Assembly: GCF_018614775.1 (NCBI RefSeq)
Contig: NZ_JAGGOF010000010.1
Span: forward strand, 70,769-134,768
Direction: 5' to 3'
DNA length: 64,000 nt
Origin: Pseudomonas fluorescens
GTDB lineage: Bacteria > Pseudomonadota > Gammaproteobacteria > Pseudomonadales > Pseudomonadaceae
Shown here: positions 37,863-45,704 of the stretch, piece by piece
How the letters are laid out: every line of letters starts with the position of its first letter
How positions within the stretch are numbered: the stretch's first letter is position 1
Notes under the pieces: model-generated
What the model saw: the letters and a program-made list of their open reading frames with translations, nothing else
What the model was told of the DNA's origin: nothing
The model's database searches: none
Position numbers and translations under genes: made by a program

Positions 37863-39167
37863 ATGCGCGTTCTGGTCTTGGGTAGCGGCGTCATCGGTAC
37901 CGTCAGTGCTTACTACCTGGCGCGGGCCGGGTTTGAAGTGGTGGTGGTCGATCGTCAGCCGGCGCCTGCGATGGAAACCAGCTTCGCCAACGCCGGGCAG
38001 GTATCGCCGGGCTATGCCTCGCCGTGGGCCGCGCCGGGCGTGCCGCTCAAGGCCATCAAGTGGCTGTTGCAGCGTCATGCGCCGTTGGCCATCAAGGCCA
38101 CCGCCGACATCGACCAGTACTTGTGGATGGCGCAGATGCTGCGCAATTGCACTGCAGGCCGTTACGCCATCAACAAGGAACGCATGGTCCGCCTCTCCGA
38201 GTACAGCCGCGACTGTCTCGACGAACTGCGTGCCGAAACCGGCATTGCCTACGAAGGCCGCAGCCTGGGCACGACCCAGCTGTTTCGTACTCAGGCACAG
38301 CTCGACGGTGCGGCGAAAGACATCGCGGTGCTGAAAGAGTCGGGCGTACCGTTCGAAGTGCTCGATCGCGCAGGCATCGCTCGCGTCGAACCGGCGCTGG
38401 CCAATGTCACCGATATCCTGGCCGGTGCCTTGCGCCTGCCCAACGACCAGACCGGTGACTGTCAGATGTTTACCACGCGCCTGGCGGAAATGGCCGTGAA
38501 GCTCGGCGTACAGTTCCGCTTCGGCCAGGACATCCAGCGCCTGGACTTCGCCGGTGATCGCGTCAACGGTGTCTGGATCGACGGCAAGCTGGAAACCGCC
38601 GACCGCTACGTCCTCGCTTTGGGCAGCTATTCGCCGCAACTGCTCAAGCCCCTGGGCATCCGCGCGCCGGTGTACCCGCTCAAGGGTTACTCCCTGACCG
38701 TGCCGATCACCAACCCGGCAATGGCCCCGACCTCGACCATTCTCGACGAAACCTACAAGGTGGCGATCACCCGTTTCGACAACCGTATCCGCGTGGGCGG
38801 CATGGCCGAAATTGCCGGGTTTGACCTGTCCCTCAACCCGCGTCGGCGTGAAACCCTGGAGATGATCGTGGGCGACCTTTATCCTCAGGGCGGCGATCTG
38901 GCCCAGGCCAGTTTCTGGACCGGCCTGCGCCCGACCACCCCGGACGGTACGCCGATCGTGGGCGCCACCCCGTTCAAGAATCTGTTCCTGAACACCGGCC
39001 ATGGCACCCTCGGGTGGACCATGGCCTGTGGTTCTGGCCGTCTGCTGGCCGACCTGATGGCGAAGAAAAAGCCGCAGATCAGCGCCGAAGGCCTCGATAT
39101 TTCCCGTTATGGCAGCCAAAAAAAGGAGTCTGCGAAACATGTCAATCCAGCGCCAGCTCACCAATGA
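37863..39167 (+). CDS. dadA: D-amino acid dehydrogenase small subunit DadA
   Basis: A 434-residue FAD enzyme oxidising D-alanine and other D-amino acids to keto acids at the membrane. ATG at 37863 gives [26 protein letters not shown], with the Rossmann Gly motif at the very N-terminus as in DadA. The conserved [21 protein letters not shown] and the C-terminal [12 protein letters not shown]...[16 protein letters not shown] are intact. The end overlaps the next gene by 29 bases. Confidence 0.96.
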   Translation: MRVLVLGSGVIGTVSAYYLARAGFEVVVVDRQPAPAMETSFANAGQVSPGYASPWAAPGVPLKAIKWLLQRHAPLAIKATADIDQYLWMAQMLRNCTAGRYAINKERMVRLSEYSRDCLDELRAETGIAYEGRSLGTTQLFRTQAQLDGAAKDIAVLKESGVPFEVLDRAGIARVEPALANVTDILAGALRLPNDQTGDCQMFTTRLAEMAVKLGVQFRFGQDIQRLDFAGDRVNGVWIDGKLETADRYVLALGSYSPQLLKPLGIRAPVYPLKGYSLTVPITNPAMAPTSTILDETYKVAITRFDNRIRVGGMAEIAGFDLSLNPRRRETLEMIVGDLYPQGGDLAQASFWTGLRPTTPDGTPIVGATPFKNLFLNTGHGTLGWTMACGSGRLLADLMAKKKPQISAEGLDISRYGSQKKESAKHVNPAPAHQ

Positions 39168-39492
39168 CCGCATGAGCCAGGTGGTCGTGCACAACGGCAC
39201 CGTTTACCTGGCGGGACAGGTCGGCGACGACATGAGCGCCGGTATTGAGCAGCAGACTCGGGAAACCCTGGCCAATATCGAGCGTTTGCTTGACCTGGCC
39301 GGCACCGACAAGAGCCACTTGCTGTCGGTGACGATCTACCTGAAGGACATCGAGGCCCATTTCGCCGGGATGAACGCGGTCTGGGATACGTGGTTGCCCA
39401 AAGGCGTCGCCCCGGCCCGGGCCACGGTGGAAGCCAGATTGTGCGAGCCAGAGATTCTGGTGGAGCTGTCCGTCGTGGCGGCGTTGCCTTAA
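39139..39492 (+). CDS. RidA family protein of the dad operon
   Basis: A 117-residue YjgF-like protein. The start at ATG 39139 ([31 protein letters not shown]) lies inside the dadA end and gives the known length. The conserved [17 protein letters not shown] contains the Arg and Glu of the active site. Its place between dadA and dadX suggests it clears imines made during D-amino acid oxidation. Translationally coupled to dadA. Confidence 0.92.
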   Translation: MSIQRQLTNDRMSQVVVHNGTVYLAGQVGDDMSAGIEQQTRETLANIERLLDLAGTDKSHLLSVTIYLKDIEAHFAGMNAVWDTWLPKGVAPARATVEARLCEPEILVELSVVAALP

Positions 39493-39574
39493 ACGATCCC
39501 TCTCCCGGTGCGGGGGTGGTCATGCCATCCACCCACCGGTTTTTTCATTCATGATCGCCTAGAAGCCTGCCGCC

Positions 39575-40648
39575 ATGCGTCCTGCCCGTGCCCTGATCGA
39601 CCTTCAAGCCCTGCGTCACAACTACCAATTGGCTCGCGAAGTCACCGGAGCCAAAGCCCTTGCGGTGATCAAGGCCGACGCCTACGGGCATGGCGCAGTG
39701 CGCTGCGCCGAGGCGCTGCAGAACACGGCGGACGGATTCGCCGTGGCGTGCATCGAAGAAGCCTTGGAGCTGCGCGCCGGCGGGATCCGTGGGCCGATCC
39801 TGTTGCTGGAGGGGTTCTTCGAAGCCGATGAATTGTCGTTGATTGTCGAGCATGATTTCTGGTGCGTGGTGCATTCGCTGTGGCAGCTCGAAGCGCTTGA
39901 AAAGGCCCGGCTGAACAAGCCGATTACGGTCTGGCTCAAGCTCGACTCCGGCATGCACCGGGTTGGCTTGCACCCGGCGGACTACCAAGCAGCTTATCGC
40001 CGCCTGTTGGCCAGCGGCAACGTGGCGAAGATCGTCTTGATGAGCCACTTCGCCCGTGCCGATGAGCTGCACGATCCCAGCAGCACCCAACAACTGGCGG
40101 TTTTCGAAGCGGCTCGCCACGGGCTGGCGGCGGAGATCAGCCTGCGCAATTCCCCCGCTGTACTCGGCTGGCCACAGATGCCGAGCGACTGGGTGCGCCC
40201 GGGCATCATGCTCTACGGTGCCACCCCCTTCGAGGAAGCCCATGCGCTCGCCTCGCGCCTGCAACCGGTGATGACCCTGGAATCGAAGATCATCAGCGTG
40301 CGTGAGCTGCCTGCTGGCGAGCCGGTGGGCTATGGCGCCCGTTTCGTGACGACGCAACCGACCCGGGTCGGGGTGGTCGCCATGGGTTATGCCGACGGCT
40401 ACCCGCGTCAGGCACCCACCGGCACGCCGGTGCGGGTGGCTGGGCAACGCAGTGAGCTGGTCGGGCGGGTATCGATGGACATGCTGTGTGTCGACCTGAC
40501 GCACATTCCTCAGGCCGGGCTCGGTTCAACCGTGGAGCTATGGGGCAGGAACGTGCTCGCCAGCGACGTGGCGAAGGCTGCCGACACGATTCCTTACCAG
40601 ATTTTCTGCAATCTGCGACGGGTGCCACGGCTCTATTCCGGGGCCTGA
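39575..40648 (+). CDS. dadX: Catabolic alanine racemase DadX
   Basis: A 357-residue PLP racemase turning L-alanine into D-alanine for DadA. The PLP lysine is in [14 protein letters not shown] near residue 33. [14 protein letters not shown] and the second active-site region [31 protein letters not shown] (catalytic Tyr) are intact. Third gene of dadA-ridA-dadX. Confidence 0.95.
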   Translation: MRPARALIDLQALRHNYQLAREVTGAKALAVIKADAYGHGAVRCAEALQNTADGFAVACIEEALELRAGGIRGPILLLEGFFEADELSLIVEHDFWCVVHSLWQLEALEKARLNKPITVWLKLDSGMHRVGLHPADYQAAYRRLLASGNVAKIVLMSHFARADELHDPSSTQQLAVFEAARHGLAAEISLRNSPAVLGWPQMPSDWVRPGIMLYGATPFEEAHALASRLQPVMTLESKIISVRELPAGEPVGYGARFVTTQPTRVGVVAMGYADGYPRQAPTGTPVRVAGQRSELVGRVSMDMLCVDLTHIPQAGLGSTVELWGRNVLASDVAKAADTIPYQIFCNLRRVPRLYSGA

Positions 40649-40776
40649 TACGCGGCGCACCCTACCGGAAGTCGCTTCACCGCACAGGATTCGGGTCAAG
40701 GTGTTGTAAATACTGAACGCTGTCGCCATGATAACGCTCACTTTCCACACCATTTGATTCCCTGGAGGCTCCAGCA

Positions 40777-41325
40777 TTGGACGTCGGTGAACGACTGCAA
40801 TCCATTCGTAAACTCAAAGGCCTTTCCCAGCGTGAACTCGCCAAGCGCGCGGGCGTCACCAACAGCACTATTTCGATGATCGAGAAGAACAGTGTGAGCC
40901 CCTCGATCAGCTCGCTGCGTAAGGTCCTTGGCGGGATTCCCATGTCCATGGTCGAATTTTTCTCCGAGGAGATCCTTCAGGAGAAACCGACCCAGATCGT
41001 CTACAAAGCCAACGAACTGATCGACATCTCCGACGGTGCCGTGACCATGAAACTGGTGGGCAGGGCACACCCGAGCCGGGCGATTGCCTTTCTCAATGAA
41101 ATCTACCCGCCTGGCGCCGACACCGGTGACGAAATGCTCACCCACGAGGGCGAGGAAACCGGGATCCTGGTAGAAGGGCGACTGGAACTGGTCGTAGGCG
41201 GCGAAACCTTCGTGCTTGAAGCGGGCGACAGCTACTATTTCGAAAGCACCAAGCCCCATCGTTTTCGTAATCCGTTCGATGCGCCGGCGCGACTGATCAG
41301 CGCAGCCACACCGGCCAATTTCTAA
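40777..41325 (+). CDS. pauR: XRE-cupin repressor PauR
   Basis: A 182-residue regulator of polyamine catabolism. The N-terminal helix-turn-helix (LQSIRKLKGLSQRELAKRAGVTNSTISMIEK) is followed by a C-terminal cupin (DEMLTHEGEETGILVEGRLEL...EAGDSYYFESTKPHRFRN). The start is TTG at 40777, supported by GGAGG eight bases ahead and by the P. aeruginosa length of 182. PauR represses pau genes and is released by putrescine and cadaverine; likely targets in this window are pauC and the oxidase gene. Confidence 0.93.
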   Translation: MDVGERLQSIRKLKGLSQRELAKRAGVTNSTISMIEKNSVSPSISSLRKVLGGIPMSMVEFFSEEILQEKPTQIVYKANELIDISDGAVTMKLVGRAHPSRAIAFLNEIYPPGADTGDEMLTHEGEETGILVEGRLELVVGGETFVLEAGDSYYFESTKPHRFRNPFDAPARLISAATPANF

Positions 41326-41428
41326 GGAAAGAGGCGCCGAGCCTGTACGGCAAGGCGCCCACGGGGTAAGCGGCCACCACGAACAAGACCCTTGTGACTT
41401 TAGGGTTGTTTCAGTGTGACGGGCTTAC

Positions 41429-41451
41429 CGCTATACTTGCGCCCGCCTGCA
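41429..41451 (+). promoter_or_regulatory. Candidate -10 of cycB promoter
   Basis: A TATACT hexamer lies about 60 bases before cycB, with a weak TTTCAG at 17 bases upstream as -35. The boundaries are approximate. Confidence 0.3.
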
Positions 41452-41495
41452 AACCGTGGCCGCAGGCGTGACTAGCCACCATTGAGGGTGTACGC

Positions 41496-41921
41496 GTGAA
41501 CCTAATTATGAAAATGCTGGCTGCACCAGCAACCGTATTGGCCCTATGGGCAGTCAGCGCCCAAGCGGCGACCAACGACGAAATTGCCAAGCGCCTTGAA
41601 CCGGTCGGACAGGTCTGCGTTCAGGGGCAGGAATGCAAAGGCATGGAAGTTGCCACTGCGGTGGGTGGTGCCGGTGGGGCCAAGGCACCAAAAGACGTGA
41701 TTGCCAAGCACTGCGGCGCTTGCCACGGCACCGGGCTGATGGGCGCGCCGAAAATCGGTGACAAGGCTGCGTGGAAAGAGCGTGCCGATCACCAGGGCGG
41801 TCTCGACGGCATCCTCGCCAAGGCGATTACCGGCATCAACTCCATGCCGCCTAAAGGCACCTGCGCCGATTGCTCGGATGACGAGCTCAAGGGCGCCATC
41901 AAAGAGATGTCCGGCCTGTAA
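41496..41921 (+). CDS. cycB: Cytochrome c5 CycB
   Basis: A 141-residue periplasmic mono-haem c-type cytochrome. A signal peptide (MKMLAAPATVLALWAVSAQA) is exported by Sec. The haem site is HCGACHGTG, the axial Met is in INSMPPKGTCADCSDDEL, and the two extra Cys (CADC) are the cytochrome c5 disulfide. The GTG at 41496 is favoured by GAGGG seven bases upstream; an ATG four codons later also works. It accepts electrons in respiration. A strong terminator follows, beyond which the AT-rich island begins. Confidence 0.93.
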   Translation: MNLIMKMLAAPATVLALWAVSAQAATNDEIAKRLEPVGQVCVQGQECKGMEVATAVGGAGGAKAPKDVIAKHCGACHGTGLMGAPKIGDKAAWKERADHQGGLDGILAKAITGINSMPPKGTCADCSDDELKGAIKEMSGL

Positions 41922-41939
41922 AAAATCAAGCAGGTTTAG

Positions 41940-41963
41940 AGCGGGCCGAAAGGCCCGCTTTTG
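41940..41963 (+). terminator. Terminator after cycB
   Basis: An eight-pair stem AGCGGGCC/GGCCCGCT with a GAAA tetraloop is followed by TTTT. It also stands at the 3' end of the minus-strand island operon, though that direction lacks a T run. Confidence 0.88.
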
Positions 41964-41990
41964 GCTGGGTGAATTTGAATACGAAGATAC

Positions 41991-42725
41991 TCAGCTATTT
42001 TCCTTGGCAAAGACCAGCTTTCTTAAAAAGTCCCCTGACGAATTCAAGACTGATTTATAGATGCTATAAGCGTTTGTTTCAGTTGGCTGTATCTTATTGA
42101 TCGTCCCATCAGCTATTTCAAGTAGTTCGCATCCCGGCATTGACATGATGATTGGCGAATGAGTAGCAATAATAAACTGCGCCCCTTGATGGGCAAGCTC
42201 AAAAACTCGCAGAATAAAAGCCAGTTGCCGCTGCGGAGATAAAGAAGCTTCAGGCTCGTCGAGGATATAAAGCCCTTTATGATTGAATCTGAATTGAAAA
42301 AGGTTTTCCATGGCTTCCCCATGGGAGATGGTGTGTAAGTCTCGACCGCCATAATAAGTCTTTATCTCAGGTCCAAAACTCCTTTCTTCATCCAGACGCC
42401 GAATTTCTGTGTTCAGATTATAGAAGGTTTCTGCTCTATAAAAAAACAGGTCTTTTTCCTTTATGTGTCCCTTCGAGAGTATTAGCTTTTGATAAAAATC
42501 AGAGTGAGTGTCTTCTGTTTTAAATATGAAATTTTTTCCTCCGCCTTCAGGGTTACATCCCAATTTGACAGCGATACTCTCTAGCAATGTAGATTTTCCG
42601 CATCCGTTTTCACCAATGAATATGGTTACACGGCGAGAGAAAATGATCGGAAATGAATTACGTAAACAAGGGCGAATACAGGCCCCGGGCTTTACGCGGA
42701 CTTCCCGTAGATAAAGATTATCCAT
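41991..42725 (-). CDS. COG3910-type ABC/SMC-like ATPase, island gene 5
   Basis: A 244-residue soluble ATPase. Walker A is FIGENGCGKSTLLE near residue 37; the signature is SHGEAMENLF in place of the transporter LSGGQ; Walker B and the D-loop region are GLYILDEPEASLSPQRQ; the H-loop is IATHSP. The conserved GCNPEGGGKNFIF and ETFYNLNTEI blocks, together with the SHGE motif, place it in the COG3910 predicted-ATPase family, not among transporter NBDs. The ATG follows the stop of the second membrane-domain gene with no gap. As the only ATPase in an operon with two NBD-less exporter domains it may energise them; alternatively it does something separate such as self-protection. AT-rich, unlike flanking genes. 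Confidence 0.85.
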   Translation of the reverse strand: MDNLYLREVRVKPGACIRPCLRNSFPIIFSRRVTIFIGENGCGKSTLLESIAVKLGCNPEGGGKNFIFKTEDTHSDFYQKLILSKGHIKEKDLFFYRAETFYNLNTEIRRLDEERSFGPEIKTYYGGRDLHTISHGEAMENLFQFRFNHKGLYILDEPEASLSPQRQLAFILRVFELAHQGAQFIIATHSPIIMSMPGCELLEIADGTINKIQPTETNAYSIYKSVLNSSGDFLRKLVFAKENS

Positions 42726-43595
42726 TTATACGCCCTCGAAAATTCGCTTTACGGATTCATTGACTCCGACCAGAGAGAGTGCAATTTCAAGTGAATGACG
42801 ACTTGCCATTGAAAAGAGCCCCAAGTACCCGAGATAGTAAATGTATTTTGAACCAAAAAGCTCTGGAGAGACGGTTGCAACAAGTACAACAATTAATACG
42901 GTGGTGATGGCAATAAAGAATTCAGGTGTAAAACAGATTAGCAGGTTTAGTTTCTGGTACTCATAGCGGGCCGCTATCGCTTCGTTAAGGTGTGAGGAGT
43001 ACCGTGCATGAATGTCATTGTGCGATACGGACCTAAAGTGCTCGATTAGTCTTAGAACGGACAGTTTATACTGTTCTTCTTTAATTATCTCATTTTTGTA
43101 GCGACTGGCGGTACCTGAGGAGTGCTTTTTTAATTGGTATGCTGTAAGCGACCAAATGATTGATAACGGTAATAGGAAGTACGGGGTCTCGACAATAAGT
43201 AAATAAGAGGTGGATAGCGCCAGTAGAGTAGAGCCAAGGAAATAAAGAGAACTCAATATTGCTGCGGCTATACGTTCTGCATCCTCTGTTATGCGTGTCA
43301 TGAAAGCGCTGTATGTTGTATGTTTGTGGTTCTCACAAATGTATTTGATTAGATCCATTCGCAAAGTTGTTTCAATATAGGCGCTAAGGCAATCTGCGAT
43401 TCCTTGCAAAACCCCTTTTGCGATAAAAATCAATGTCAGGGTTCGTAATAGGTTAATAATGTAATCCGTATCAGCTATTTTTGATATTCCTCCCGAAATA
43501 ATATAAGGAATGAGCAGTTGACAGCCGGCCGATAAGATAAGGCATAGGGTAACAAAGGTTAGTATTGTTAAGCGTTTTCTAAGGATTTTACTCAT
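42726..43595 (-). CDS. Stand-alone ABC exporter membrane domain, island gene 4
   Basis: A 289-residue protein of six predicted membrane helices, with a layout typical of a type I ABC exporter TMD (helices near residues 10-35, 48-70, 110-160 as a pair, 222-250 and 257-282). The long intracellular loops are present (TEDAERIAAAI and YKLSVLRLIEHFRSV). It ends where a nucleotide-binding domain would start, and no Walker motif is found. The start ATG at 43595 has AGGAA seven bases ahead and overlaps the previous gene by eight bases. Probably a heterodimer partner of the next protein upstream. AT-rich. Confidence 0.78.
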   Translation of the reverse strand: MSKILRKRLTILTFVTLCLILSAGCQLLIPYIISGGISKIADTDYIINLLRTLTLIFIAKGVLQGIADCLSAYIETTLRMDLIKYICENHKHTTYSAFMTRITEDAERIAAAILSSLYFLGSTLLALSTSYLLIVETPYFLLPLSIIWSLTAYQLKKHSSGTASRYKNEIIKEEQYKLSVLRLIEHFRSVSHNDIHARYSSHLNEAIAARYEYQKLNLLICFTPEFFIAITTVLIVVLVATVSPELFGSKYIYYLGYLGLFSMASRHSLEIALSLVGVNESVKRIFEGV

Positions 43596-44463
43596 CAAGC
43601 GTTTCCTGAAGACGTTGGTTAATCCGCTTCCGACGGTAGCGCGCCTCGCTGGTAGCGTAATAGATGTTGATGAGCGAGGCTGTCGGCAGAAGCACCCGTT
43701 CTAAATAGATAGCTGCTGAAACAAAATCACCGATAGGCAACGTGCTTTCAATGATAAGGCTAGATCCAAGGTAAAATAGTAAAATGATGCCAAACAAATA
43801 GGAGAGGTTGGAGAAAAACTCAAGAAGTGATATTTTGCCTCTGGCGAATAATGAAAGAAGTTCTATCTTGCCGCAGTTACCTTGAAGCTTATCAAAATTT
43901 GATCGTGAAGCACTACTTTTTGCTGTGCTGATACTACGAATTAGAAGGGTGTTTGCCTCGACGTATTGTTCATGTGAGCGTGAATATAATTTCCGTGAAA
44001 GTACTGTGATTGTGATCGTGTACAAAATTGCAGCCATTGGTGCGATGATGATTAGGGTGTTGTATGAGAAAATTATGAAAAGAGAGGGTAGAAGGATCCC
44101 GAGATTTAAGGTGATGTCCAGGTAAATGTGGTGATACAAGTAGATTGCACCTTCCACATCGCCGTCGATCAAATCGATTGCCTCGCCATAGTTTGAAATG
44201 GTTGTGTTGGGGATTATCGCGTTTGTTAGCTGGGATTTTAGCTGTTTTCGAGTGGCTGCAGAAAGTTTCTGGATGTATAGGTTTGACGCTAATCTTGCGC
44301 ATGGACTGGTTGTGATGAGCAAGCAGGTCACAACAATAACGACGTTTTCAATTTCGCCGTATTGAGTGTAAAAATTGATTATCATGCCTATTAAATATGG
44401 GGAGGCGATGCTAGTAAACGCAACAGCTATCCCCATTAAAATTACCCTGAAATTTGAAATCAT
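43588..44463 (-). CDS. Stand-alone ABC exporter membrane domain, island gene 3
   Basis: A 291-residue protein with six predicted membrane helices. Visible elements are MGIAVAFTSIASPYLIGMIIN, VVIVVTCLLITTSP, LGILLPSLFIIFSYN, LIIIAPMAAILYTITITVLS, LSYLFGIILLFYLGSSLII and FVSAAIYLERVLLPTASLI, then a basic tail (YRRKRINQRLQE). The intracellular loop SNYGEAIDLIDGDVEGAI is like the ICL1 region of bacteriocin exporters. There is no ATPase domain and no N-terminal C39 peptidase. It starts two bases after the LanM cyclase stop. Alone it cannot hydrolyse ATP. Confidence 0.78.
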   Translation of the reverse strand: MISNFRVILMGIAVAFTSIASPYLIGMIINFYTQYGEIENVVIVVTCLLITTSPCARLASNLYIQKLSAATRKQLKSQLTNAIIPNTTISNYGEAIDLIDGDVEGAIYLYHHIYLDITLNLGILLPSLFIIFSYNTLIIIAPMAAILYTITITVLSRKLYSRSHEQYVEANTLLIRSISTAKSSASRSNFDKLQGNCGKIELLSLFARGKISLLEFFSNLSYLFGIILLFYLGSSLIIESTLPIGDFVSAAIYLERVLLPTASLINIYYATSEARYRRKRINQRLQETLDE

Positions 44464-44465
44464 TA

Positions 44466-45461
44466 TTATATATACTTCATCTCATGGGCGAGAAATGGAA
44501 ATTCAAAATCATTGTTAAGTATCCCTATTGTTCCTAGTAGCGAACCTACCTTTCCCACCCACAAACCCAAGGGGTCGGCAGATCGGTTCCTCAATTCGCG
44601 CGCATCATGTTCTGCCAGATTCAATACATTGGCCCAAATATAAATTCGATGATCGAATGAGGCATCTGGGTTTAATTTTTTTATTATATTCAATAGCCCG
44701 TATGCTCCATGGCAAAGCGAATCATTAATGGGTCGCTTTCGCCTGAGCAAGTTCTCATAAGCAAATATTTTATTTGCAGGAAATCTTTCTAAGAAGTTGG
44801 CCGCGTCGACAACGCCTTCGGAGGCAAAGTAATGGAGTGCTAGATAGTTGCCAGGTAGTCCATGACTCCAGGCGAACTCGCCAAGTGACGAGTCAGTAGA
44901 CCGCCTGCGGTAATCTCGCCAGTTTTCAATGTCGACATCGAACTCAGACAGTTCCCAGCTTAATAAATCCAAGAAGATTGAGTAAGTTGACGTGCTGTTC
45001 ATGATGATTTTATTAAAATAAAAAATAGAATATGCGCATCCCATAACGCCGTGAGATATGCCGCTGAGCAACCCATCATCGCGATTGGTTATGGATTTGT
45101 CGAACGTTACTATCCTGCGACCGTCGACGGTGCCTAATTCAGATTCTATTTTTGTGTAAAGTGTTTTGCTAAGTAAGGAAAAGTCCGGGTCGTTGGTGAG
45201 TTCGTAAAGTTTAGTGGTCACTGCCAGTGTTCCAAATGTCCCGGAAAGCAGGTCATTTCCCCAGAAGTATTTTTGCCACCAATTTTCATTGAGGACAGAG
45301 TTTAGGTAGCTTTTATAACCGAGTAATAAGTCAGCGCATCGCTTGTCGTTATAGTGGGAGAGACTGATGTACAATGGTAGGATTGCAGAGGAAAGACCAA
45401 AGTGGAATCCACCTAGATGGGTGCCTGGGTTGGTAAGCTTTGTGTGAACTCTTATATACAC
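44466..45461 (-). CDS. LanM cyclase half (LanC-like), separated by in-frame stop
   Basis: A LanC-like domain of 331 codons from GTG 45461, but the same frame is open back to 45702-45704, directly behind the TAA of the dehydratase ORF; those 81 extra codons include the conserved GLWLGF...YYYGLTGILYG start of the LanM cyclase domain, so the GTG cannot be a functional start of a complete domain. LanC motifs are GISHGVMG (His137), WSHGLPG (Ser199 where zinc-binding Cys is normal), and CHGAYG (Cys250, His251), with GLWVGKVGSLL near the end. Ser199 is AGT; one base change from TGT. Cyclase (thioether-forming) ability is doubtful. No start codon with ribosome binding site lies between 45704 and 45462. 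Confidence 0.8.
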   Translation of the reverse strand: MYIRVHTKLTNPGTHLGGFHFGLSSAILPLYISLSHYNDKRCADLLLGYKSYLNSVLNENWWQKYFWGNDLLSGTFGTLAVTTKLYELTNDPDFSLLSKTLYTKIESELGTVDGRRIVTFDKSITNRDDGLLSGISHGVMGCAYSIFYFNKIIMNSTSTYSIFLDLLSWELSEFDVDIENWRDYRRRSTDSSLGEFAWSHGLPGNYLALHYFASEGVVDAANFLERFPANKIFAYENLLRRKRPINDSLCHGAYGLLNIIKKLNPDASFDHRIYIWANVLNLAEHDARELRNRSADPLGLWVGKVGSLLGTIGILNNDFEFPFLAHEMKYI

Positions 45462-45704
45462 TTGGTCAAGTAAAGCGTGAATAACTGCTTGGGGTATAGC
45501 TACCCACTGACTGGCCAGGGTACATCCATAAAGGATCCCGGTTAAACCGTAGTAATAGTCTTCCCCTAATTCTGAGTATTCTACATAGCCACCCGGTGAC
45601 GCGTGAAACCCTAGCCATAGGCCATTGGAGGATAATTCGGTTGCAATTTTATTTTTTAAAAAATCGATGTTTTTATGTTGTGCTTGTTGGATCGTATCTA
45701 GTAT

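Noticed and set aside
41940..41963. cycB hairpin as terminator of the island operon
   Set aside because: On the minus strand the stem lacks a following T run, so it is called only for cycB; a dedicated terminator for the island was not found.
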